A stretch of DNA of 36,552 nucleotides from Anaerobranca gottschalkii DSM 13577 (lineage in GTDB: Bacteria > Bacillota > Proteinivoracia > Proteinivoracales > Proteinivoracaceae). The stretch covers positions 1 through 36,552 of the forward strand of contig NZ_FOIF01000016.1 in assembly GCF_900111575.1 (NCBI RefSeq), written 5' to 3'. Both the position numbers and the translations under genes were made by a program. The notes beneath the pieces were generated by a model. It was not told the origin of the DNA, ran no database searches, and saw only the letters and a program-made list of their open reading frames with translations. Below, one piece after another: positions 8,402-14,982 of this stretch. The stretch's first letter is position 1. Every line of letters begins with the position of its first letter.

Positions 8402-9338
8402 AAGGGTATTGAGTTTGTTTTTAATTTTAGTTTTAGCTTTATTTCTAGTTACAGGTTGTAGTACTAAGGATGAAGGAAAAAACCTTCAGGAAAAAGAGCA
8501 AAAAGAAGCTATTCAAACAGAATATCCATTAACAATTACTGATTCTTATGACAATGAAATTGTTATCAATGAACAACCTAAAAGGGTAATAAGTGTTGCA
8601 CCTAGTATAACAGAAACGATTTTTGCACTAAATAAAGATGTAGTTTTAGTAGGCAGAACAGATTTTTGTGATTATCCTGCTAAAGTATCGGAAATACCAT
8701 CCATTGGTACATTAAGAAACCCAAATATCGAGCAAATAGTTGCTTTAGAGCCAGATTTAGTTATTGCATCAACCCATTTTACAGAAGAAGTTTATAATAA
8801 ATTACAAGAACTAGATATTCCTGTGTTAGTTTTAAACCCTAATGATAGTTTTGAAGGAGTTTATCATGTAATCATTACTTTAGGTAAAGTTTTAGATGCT
8901 AATGAAAAAGCTGAAAAAGTAGTAGAAGAAATGAAAAATACAGTAAAAGAAGTAAAAAATAAAGTGAAAGATTTAGAAAAACCCAGGGTTTATTATGTGA
9001 TTGGTTTTGGAGAGTTTGGAGATTGGACTGCAGGTAAAGGGACTTTTATAAGTGAAATGATTAACATGGCAGGTGCTATAAATGTAGCTGATGACATTGA
9101 GGGTTGGAGTTACAGTTTGGAAAAATTGTTAGAACATGATCCAGATTTATTGATAGTTTCAAATCAATACAATGCTAAAGAAGGTATTATGTCTACAGAA
9201 GGATACAAAGAGTTAACAGCAGTAAAAGAAGGAAGAGTGTATGAAATAGATAACAATCTTTTAGATCGTCAAGGTCCAAGATTAGCTAGTGGTTTAAAGG
9301 AGTTAGCGAAAATTTTTCATCCAGAAGTAATTAAATAG
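8394..9338 (+). CDS. btuF: Corrinoid ABC transporter substrate-binding lipoprotein
   Basis: A 314-residue lipoprotein with a signal peptide and lipobox LVTGC, lipidated at C22, anchored outside the membrane. The rest is a periplasmic-binding-protein fold of the helical-backbone class (BtuF/FhuD/FepB). It includes PKRVISVAPSITETIFAL, an early conserved segment, and VALEPDLVIAS. In B12 binders this family delivers corrinoid to BtuCD. Iron-siderophore binders share the fold; the riboswitch and cob neighbours point to corrinoids. The start ATG overlaps the end of pduX by 8 bases. Confidence 0.88.
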   Translation: MFKRVLSLFLILVLALFLVTGCSTKDEGKNLQEKEQKEAIQTEYPLTITDSYDNEIVINEQPKRVISVAPSITETIFALNKDVVLVGRTDFCDYPAKVSEIPSIGTLRNPNIEQIVALEPDLVIASTHFTEEVYNKLQELDIPVLVLNPNDSFEGVYHVIITLGKVLDANEKAEKVVEEMKNTVKEVKNKVKDLEKPRVYYVIGFGEFGDWTAGKGTFISEMINMAGAINVADDIEGWSYSLEKLLEHDPDLLIVSNQYNAKEGIMSTEGYKELTAVKEGRVYEIDNNLLDRQGPRLASGLKELAKIFHPEVIK

Positions 9339-9356
9339 GAAAAAAGGGATTAAAAA

Positions 9357-10409
9357 ATGAGCTATATAGAAAAAAGGAAGCATTATAAAAGACTATTTTT
9401 AGTTGTTATAGTTGTATTATTATTTGTAATAGTTTATGCTAGCACTTTAGGGGCAGCGAATATAACATTTAATCAAAGTTTAAGGATAATAGCGGAAAAG
9501 ATACCTATTTTGAATAGGTATCTTTTCGACCATTCTATTCCAAATAATTTTAGAATAATTATATGGAAAATTCGCCTTCCTAGAATATTTTTAGCAGGAC
9601 TTGTAGGGATGGGACTTTCCGTTGTTGGGGCAACCTTTCAAGGGATGTTTAAAAACCCTATGGCTGAGCCATATGTTTTAGGCATTTCTTCGGGAGCCGC
9701 TTTAGGGGCAACAATAGGTATAATTTTAGGGTTAGAAAACTATGGAACAGGAATAGGTTTGATCAATATTTTTGCTTTCATAGGAGCAATTTCTACTGTA
9801 ACGTTAGTTTATAATGTTGCAAGAATTGGATTTAAAGTACCAACAATAAGTTTATTACTGGCAGGAATTGCAATAAGTTCTATGATGTCATCTTTAATAT
9901 CTATTTTGATGATTTTCAATAGAGATAAGGTTGAAAATATTGTATTTTGGATCATGGGCAGTGTTTCAGCAGCAAGTTGGCGGCATATTTATATATTAGC
10001 ACCAGTGACTATTGTTGGTAGTGGTGCAATATATTTTTTTGCTAAAAATTTAAATATTTTAATGTTAGGGGAAGAGTCTGCTCAAAATTTGGGGGTGGAA
10101 GTTGATAAAACAAAAAAGTATTTATTAATACTTTCTACTATTATTGTAGCTTTTACCGTTTCAGTAAGCGGTATTATAGGATTTGTAGGTTTAATAGTAC
10201 CCCATGGAGTGAGAATGTTATTAGGGCCCGACCATAGAGTTCTTATTCCTTTTACAGCTTTAATAGGTAGTATTTTTTTAATTATCACCGATACTATTGC
10301 AAGAACAATAATAGCTCCTAGCGAAATTCCTGTTGGAGCAGTTACAGCTGTTTTGGGTTCTCCATACTTTTTATACTTACTATATAAAACAAAGAAAAAG
10401 GTAGGCTAA
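9357..10409 (+). CDS. btuC: Corrinoid ABC transporter permease (FecCD family)
   Basis: A 350-residue polytopic membrane protein with about ten hydrophobic spans, as in BtuC. Family markers are WKIRLPRIFLAGLVGMGLS, FKNPMAEPYVLGISSGAALGA and SGIIGFVGLIVPHGVRMLLGPDHR; the last is the coupling-helix region that contacts the ATPase. It would form the translocation channel as a homodimer. An AAAGGGA site precedes ATG 9357 at good spacing. It lies between the binding protein and the ATPase, making a complete importer. Confidence 0.92.
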   Translation: MSYIEKRKHYKRLFLVVIVVLLFVIVYASTLGAANITFNQSLRIIAEKIPILNRYLFDHSIPNNFRIIIWKIRLPRIFLAGLVGMGLSVVGATFQGMFKNPMAEPYVLGISSGAALGATIGIILGLENYGTGIGLINIFAFIGAISTVTLVYNVARIGFKVPTISLLLAGIAISSMMSSLISILMIFNRDKVENIVFWIMGSVSAASWRHIYILAPVTIVGSGAIYFFAKNLNILMLGEESAQNLGVEVDKTKKYLLILSTIIVAFTVSVSGIIGFVGLIVPHGVRMLLGPDHRVLIPFTALIGSIFLIITDTIARTIIAPSEIPVGAVTAVLGSPYFLYLLYKTKKKVG

Positions 10410-10414
10410 ATAAA

Positions 10415-11218
10415 ATGTCCCAAATTTTGATAAGTGGATTATCTTGGAAATATGAAACACAAAAGATATTAACAGACATAAAATTAAATATAGAAAGAGG
10501 AAAGTTTTATAGTATTATTGGACCAAATGGCTCTGGAAAAACAACATTATTAAAAAATATTTTAAAAATATTACCAGTAGAGAAAAAAACTATTTTTTTA
10601 CAAGGACAAGATATTAATAAAATTTCTATCAAAAATTTAGCAAAAAAAATAGCCCATGTTCCTCAAGATACTAAAATTGATTTTGATTTTACTGTTCTAG
10701 ATCTTGTGATGATGGGAAGGAACCCATATTTAAAACATTTTCAATTAGAGGGAGAAAAGGATTTAGAAATTGTAAAAGGAGCCATGGAAGCAACTGGGGT
10801 GTGGGAGTTTAGAAATAAATCAATTAATAACTTAAGTGGTGGAGAAAGACAAAGGGTTATAATCTCAAGGGCTTTGGCACAACAAAGCGATATTTTGTTG
10901 TTAGATGAGCCAATCTCTAACTTAGATCTTTACCACCAGATTGAAATATTAGATTTAATTCATAAAATTGTTAAGGAGAAGGGGAAAACTGTCATAGCTG
11001 TTCTTCATGACTTAAATTTAGCTGCCCAATATAGTGATTATGTAATATTATTAAATAAAGGTAAAGTTTTTACTGAAGGGAAACCTGAAGAAGTAATAAC
11101 AGAAAAAAATATTTCAGAAGTATATAAAATAAATTGTCGTGTAATTAAAAATCCATGTGATAATACACCCCTTGTAATTACAATTGCAAATAAAGGTGAA
11201 AAGGAGAGAAAAAAATAA
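10415..11218 (+). CDS. btuD: Corrinoid ABC transporter ATP-binding protein
   Basis: A 267-residue ABC ATPase with Walker A GPNGSGKTT at residues 36-44, Q-loop region HVPQD, signature LSGGERQR, Walker B LLLDEP and switch histidine AVLHDLN. The sequence type (HVPQDTKIDFDFTVLDLVMMGRNPY) is that of the FepC/BtuD subfamily partnering FecCD permeases. It powers the transporter on the cytoplasmic face. It starts 5 bases after btuC and its stop is followed at once by the ATG of the adenosyltransferase gene. Confidence 0.92.
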   Translation: MSQILISGLSWKYETQKILTDIKLNIERGKFYSIIGPNGSGKTTLLKNILKILPVEKKTIFLQGQDINKISIKNLAKKIAHVPQDTKIDFDFTVLDLVMMGRNPYLKHFQLEGEKDLEIVKGAMEATGVWEFRNKSINNLSGGERQRVIISRALAQQSDILLLDEPISNLDLYHQIEILDLIHKIVKEKGKTVIAVLHDLNLAAQYSDYVILLNKGKVFTEGKPEEVITEKNISEVYKINCRVIKNPCDNTPLVITIANKGEKERKK

Positions 11219-11746
11219 ATGGAAAAAAGATTTGTTCAAGTTTATACCGGCGATGGTAAAGGAAAAACAACGGCTGCCCTAGGTTTAGCTTTAAGGGCAG
11301 CCGGTTGGGGGTACAAAATACTTTTTGTTCAATTCTTAAAAGGACAACATAGTGGTGAAGTAGAAAGTATTAAGTTTTTAAAAAATATAGAACTGTTAAA
11401 AATAGGGGCAATAGATAAGTTTACTTGGCAGTTGACTGAGGAGGAATATAAAGCTGTTTATGACAAAGTTCAGAGGGAGTGGAGTAATCTCATAAAAACT
11501 TTAAAAAATTCTAATTATGATATAATTGTATTAGATGAAATTTTAGGAACAATTAAGAGTGGTTTAGTAACTGAAGAACAGGTTTGCTCATTAATAGATG
11601 AAAACAGGGATAAGGTAGAAATAGTTTTAACTGGCAGAAATTTGACGGAAAATTTAAAGGATAAAGCTGATTTATTAACAGAAATGAAAAATGTCCGCCA
11701 TTACTATCAAAAAGGAGTAAAAAATAGAAAAGGAATTGAAAAATAA
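11219..11746 (+). CDS. cobO: Corrinoid adenosyltransferase, CobA/CobO type
   Basis: A 175-residue P-loop enzyme transferring the adenosyl group of ATP to cob(I)alamin or cob(I)inamide. The opening VYTGDGKGKTTAA (P-loop about residues 11-18) and KILFVQFLKG are hallmarks of the CobA/CobO/BtuR family. YDIIVLDEILG is the Walker-B-like segment, and LTGRNLTENLKDKADLLTEM is the conserved C-terminal part. It adenosylates imported incomplete corrinoids before CbiB and CobU act on them. The start is directly adjacent to the btuD stop, with GGAGAG upstream. A 68-base gap follows, so this may be the last core cobalamin gene. Confidence 0.94.
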   Translation: MEKRFVQVYTGDGKGKTTAALGLALRAAGWGYKILFVQFLKGQHSGEVESIKFLKNIELLKIGAIDKFTWQLTEEEYKAVYDKVQREWSNLIKTLKNSNYDIIVLDEILGTIKSGLVTEEQVCSLIDENRDKVEIVLTGRNLTENLKDKADLLTEMKNVRHYYQKGVKNRKGIEK

Positions 11747-11814
11747 AAGTAGAATTATTTTCTATAAGATTGGAATAATAATAATTTATAAACTATTATT
11801 GAGGAGGGGGTATT

Positions 11815-12462
11815 TTGATTTCTATTAAAAGTGTAAGGAAAAAGTATGACAATGATAACGATATAAAGTTCAAGGATTATACCTTTGAACCAGGAAAATC
11901 ATATTGTATTTTAGGGCCTTCAGGAAGTGGAAAGTCCACCCTTTTAAATTTAATTGGTGGATTAATAAGTCCCACAGAAGGAATAATCAATATAAATGGC
12001 ACCTGTTTAAATTGTTTATCTCCTAAGGAACTAGACCGATATTGTTTTCAAAATATCGGATTTATCCCCCAAGAACTAAAGTTATTTGCTGAATTTACCG
12101 TTGAAGATAATCTAAGAATTTTAGAAGTGGAAGGAAAACTAGCTTTTAGTATCGATGAAGTCCTTTCGTGGGTAGAAATGATGGACAAAAGGAAAAGTAA
12201 AATTAAAAATTTATCCGGTGGAGAAAAGCAGCGGGTAGCTATTGCCAGGGCATTGATAAAATCCCCTAAAGTAATGTTATGTGATGAACCAACTGCTTCA
12301 TTAAATACAGCTAAAGGGATACAAATAATAGAGCTAATTACCAAATTACATAAAGAACAGGATAATACATTGCTAGTAGTAACCCATGATGATAGGTTGA
12401 CGGGATATTTTGATAATACTTTAAACATAAGGGACCTTTTAGGGGGTGGCCATTATGTTTAA
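11815..12462 (+). CDS. ABC transporter ATP-binding protein, LolD/MacB type
   Basis: A 215-residue ABC ATPase with Walker A GPSGSGKST at residues 34-42, FIPQ in the Q-loop region, signature LSGGEKQR, Walker B VMLCDEP and VVTHD. The short length and sequence type fit the LolD/FtsE/MacB class, which energises FtsX-like mechanotransmission permeases rather than ordinary channels. The start is TTG 11815, right after a very strong GAGGAGGGGG (11801-11810). It overlaps the next gene, an FtsX-like permease, by 8 bases. No terminator separates it from the cobalamin genes, so it may share riboswitch control; the 68-base gap could hide its own weak promoter. Confidence 0.88.
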   Translation: MISIKSVRKKYDNDNDIKFKDYTFEPGKSYCILGPSGSGKSTLLNLIGGLISPTEGIININGTCLNCLSPKELDRYCFQNIGFIPQELKLFAEFTVEDNLRILEVEGKLAFSIDEVLSWVEMMDKRKSKIKNLSGGEKQRVAIARALIKSPKVMLCDEPTASLNTAKGIQIIELITKLHKEQDNTLLVVTHDDRLTGYFDNTLNIRDLLGGGHYV

Positions 12463-13666
12463 ATATATCTTAAAGAGTATATGTGGTAGAAAAATAGAAA
12501 CGATTCTATTTATTATTGCCATAGTAGTATCTTTATCTGTCTCAATGGGGGCAGTTAATATTTCTTCTGGGATCAGAGAAGGGATAATTAAAGTTGATGG
12601 AGAGTACGATATTATTATTGGGCCTAATGGCAGTGATACTCAACTTCTCCTTTCTACTTTGTTCTTTAGTGAACATCCTTTAGGAGTTATTAGTTATAGT
12701 AATGTAGAAAAACTTAAAGAAAGGGGAGATTTAGAGGTCGTAGTCCCCCTAGCTTTAGGAGATAACTTTAGAGGAAATAATTTAGTAGGAACAAGTCCCT
12801 TATTTTTACGGAATAAAGAAATTAAGGAAGGAAGATTTTTTGAAAAGCCCTTTGAAGTAGTTGTAGGATACAATGTGGCAAGAAAGCATGGTTTAAAAAT
12901 TGGGGATAAAATCGTTACATCCCATGGTATAGCAGATCATAGTATTAATAGCTTAGCATGTTTGTTCCACAGTCACGGAAAAGATGACCATTTGTTTCAT
13001 CATGATGATCATCCTTATACAGTTGTAGGAATTTTAGCTAGAGATTATAGTGCCTTTGATAACGCTCTTTTTACCGGCATAGAAAGTATTTGGCTTGCCC
13101 ATAACTATACTGGGACATTAACACCGGAGGAAAAATTAGTTACCTCCATAGTAATCCGTTCAGGAAATCAAAGGGCAGCTAGGGAAGTGGTTAATGAATA
13201 TAATGAAAAAGGGGAATATCAAGCTATTCATCCAACGGAAATATTGAGGAAACTTCTTAACACTTTAGATTTAAGTAAACAAGTAGCCTTTTTATTATCT
13301 AGCATTATAGTTGTTTTAGCTTTAATTATTGTTTTTATTATGGTTACATTAATGGTTAATAGCCTTGAAAAGGAAATTGGGATTTTGAGATTCATCGGTT
13401 GGAGTAGGGGAAATATAACAAAATTTGTTTTGTATCAGTGTCTTTTACTAGGATTTATTAGTTTTGTAATTTCTAGAATCTTTACCTATCTAGTATTGTA
13501 CTTTGCCAATAAACTTTCTTCTTCAATGGGAATAGTTTTAGATATAAGCAAAATTTATCCATTAGAATATATTATTGCCTTTACTATCTTGCTTGCATCT
13601 GTAACTCCTATTATAGTTTACTTAACCTTAATTTATCGAAAGGAGTTATTAAAAAATGGAAACTAA
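12455..13666 (+). CDS. FtsX/MacB-like ABC permease with His-rich extracellular loop
   Basis: A 403-residue protein with one N-terminal membrane helix (IETILFIIAIVVSLSVS), a long extracytoplasmic MacB-core-like domain, and three C-terminal helices, the FtsX-family layout. Residues 172-188 (HSHGKDDHLFHHDDHPY) contain six histidines and four aspartates just before the conserved YTVVGIL segment, with C169 nearby. This could bind a divalent metal. ATG 12455 is chosen because AGGGGG (12441-12446) is well spaced; GTG 12446 lies inside that site. Related His-rich permeases occur beside zinc-regulated lipoproteins in other bacteria, as far as I recall, but the transported substrate is unknown. Confidence 0.82.
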   Translation: MFKYILKSICGRKIETILFIIAIVVSLSVSMGAVNISSGIREGIIKVDGEYDIIIGPNGSDTQLLLSTLFFSEHPLGVISYSNVEKLKERGDLEVVVPLALGDNFRGNNLVGTSPLFLRNKEIKEGRFFEKPFEVVVGYNVARKHGLKIGDKIVTSHGIADHSINSLACLFHSHGKDDHLFHHDDHPYTVVGILARDYSAFDNALFTGIESIWLAHNYTGTLTPEEKLVTSIVIRSGNQRAAREVVNEYNEKGEYQAIHPTEILRKLLNTLDLSKQVAFLLSSIIVVLALIIVFIMVTLMVNSLEKEIGILRFIGWSRGNITKFVLYQCLLLGFISFVISRIFTYLVLYFANKLSSSMGIVLDISKIYPLEYIIAFTILLASVTPIIVYLTLIYRKELLKNGN

Positions 13667-14447
13667 AAAACTTCTGATATATATTTTTCTTCTTTCCTTT
13701 ACAATTGGAGGATGTTTTTCTTCTGTGGAAGTTTCTAGTGAAGTTGTAGAACTTTCCTTTTCTGACACGTTGTCTTTTGAAGAGATAAAAAAATTAGATG
13801 GCAAAAAAGTTAGTATAGTAGGGTTTATGTCAACGACCTCCCCTTTAGATGGTAGTTATATTTATCTTCAAAACATGCCTTATCAATCATGTCCTTTTTG
13901 TGTTCCTAATACCAATGTTTTGGCAAACACTATAGCAGTTTATGCCCCTAAAGGACAATCCTTTAAATTCACAGATTTGCCTGTCAAAGTTACTGGGAAA
14001 CTAATAGTTGAAGATATTACCGATCAGCTCGGATATTTTTATAATTACCGGATAGTCGATGCCGATATAGAAAGGGCTAATGTTCAGAGTTTAAGTAGGG
14101 AAATTAGGATTTATACAGAATTAGTAGAGAAGGGTTTTGTTGACCTTTTTATAGATATTTTAGAAAAAGTAGACAGGGCAGTAGGTCATCACAGATATAA
14201 CATAGACAGAGGGGAACTTGAAACAATAGATATAGAAAGATTTTCTGAGATAGAAGAAATGTTCATAGGATTAAATAAAGATGATTATAGGGATATTTTA
14301 GATGTGATAGATCAACTAAAAAATATTGCAGAAAAGGTTAATGGATTTATCGAAGAAGAAAATTGGGGTGAGTTAATTCTTTTATCAAGAAGTTTAGAGG
14401 ATATTTTTGTAGGATTTTTAAATTGGCTAACTAAACCATCTTTTTAA
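13656..14447 (+). CDS. Putative lipoprotein with CxxC motif, partner of the FtsX-like ABC transporter
   Basis: A 263-residue protein with an N-terminal signal and lipobox IGGC (lipidation at C20). The first half has a small beta-rich domain: KKVSIVGFMSTTSP, then QSCPFCVPN with C79 and C82, then AVYAPKG. This resembles, from memory, the DUF3299-like lipoproteins found near ABC permeases in metal-related loci. The second half is mostly helical and acidic, with no motif I recognise. The start overlaps the permease gene by 11 bases, and a strong terminator follows the stop. The two cysteines could bind metal or be redox-active. Function is not established. Confidence 0.75.
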   Translation: METKKLLIYIFLLSFTIGGCFSSVEVSSEVVELSFSDTLSFEEIKKLDGKKVSIVGFMSTTSPLDGSYIYLQNMPYQSCPFCVPNTNVLANTIAVYAPKGQSFKFTDLPVKVTGKLIVEDITDQLGYFYNYRIVDADIERANVQSLSREIRIYTELVEKGFVDLFIDILEKVDRAVGHHRYNIDRGELETIDIERFSEIEEMFIGLNKDDYRDILDVIDQLKNIAEKVNGFIEEENWGELILLSRSLEDIFVGFLNWLTKPSF

Positions 14448-14448
14448 T

Positions 14449-14482
14449 AAAACTTCCTCTTGGAGGGAGTTTTATTATTTTT
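14449..14482 (+). terminator. Strong intrinsic terminator ending the cobalamin/ABC transcription unit
   Basis: AAAACTTCCTC (14449-14459) pairs with GAGGGAGTTTT (14463-14473) over 11 bp with one G-U wobble and a 3-base loop, followed by ATTATTTTTT. It begins two bases after the lipoprotein stop. Confidence 0.88.
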
Positions 14483-14501
14483 TAAAGAATATCACTCAAT
14501 A

Positions 14502-14510
14502 TGGTATAAT
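14502..14510 (+). promoter_or_regulatory. Extended -10 promoter before yjbQ-metH
   Basis: TGGTATAAT has a perfect TATAAT (14505-14510) with an upstream TG extension. The -35 region at 17 bases spacing (TTAAAG, 14482-14487) is weak. It sits just after the terminator and 46 bases before the yjbQ start. Confidence 0.55.
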
Positions 14511-14555
14511 ATTAACATAACTTTGATATTTCCAAAAAGATATGGAGGGATTTTC

Positions 14556-14972
14556 ATGAAAAGCTATAGAAAAGAACTTTGGTTTAATACACCTACCAGG
14601 AGGGCTTTTATCAATATTACTGGTGAGTTGGAAAAATGTTTAGCAGAAAGTGGAATTAAAGAAGGTTTGCTCCTATGTAATGCCATGCATATTACCGCAA
14701 GTGTCTTTATTAATGATGACGAACCGGGCCTACACCATGATTTTGAAGTATTTTTAGAAAAATTAGCACCAGAAAAGCCATATAGTCAATATGCCCACAA
14801 TGGCTATGAAGATAATGCCGATGCTCACTTAAAAAGAACTATTATGGGTAGAGAAGTAGTGGTAGCTATAACTAATGGTAAACTAGATCTAGGGACATGG
14901 GAACAAATTTTTTATGGAGAGTTCGATGGAAAAAGACGTAAGAGGGTTTTAGTAAAAATTATAGGGGAATAG
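14556..14972 (+). CDS. YjbQ/UPF0047 family protein
   Basis: A 138-residue protein matching the UPF0047 family almost along its whole length. Markers are [20 protein letters not shown], then [20 protein letters not shown], then [20 protein letters not shown]. The conserved histidines, aspartates and glutamates lie in a compact beta fold. Family members have been annotated as secondary thiamine-phosphate synthase because they complement thiE mutants weakly; the physiological role is unresolved. ATG 14556 follows ATGGAGGG (14542-14549) at 6 bases; an upstream in-frame start would lie in the terminator. metH begins 10 bases after its stop, so they are probably co-transcribed. Confidence 0.88.
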   Translation: MKSYRKELWFNTPTRRAFINITGELEKCLAESGIKEGLLLCNAMHITASVFINDDEPGLHHDFEVFLEKLAPEKPYSQYAHNGYEDNADAHLKRTIMGREVVVAITNGKLDLGTWEQIFYGEFDGKRRKRVLVKIIGE

Positions 14973-14982
14973 GGTTGATAAA

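Noticed and set aside
11774-11800. AATAATAATAATTTATAAACTATTATT as a terminator between the adenosyltransferase and ABC genes
   Set aside because: Only a weak all-AT stem can form and no T run follows; treated as low-complexity sequence.
12048-12428. 126-codon minus-strand open frame inside the ABC ATPase gene
   Set aside because: The plus strand encodes clear Walker motifs; the minus frame has no start signals or recognisable content.
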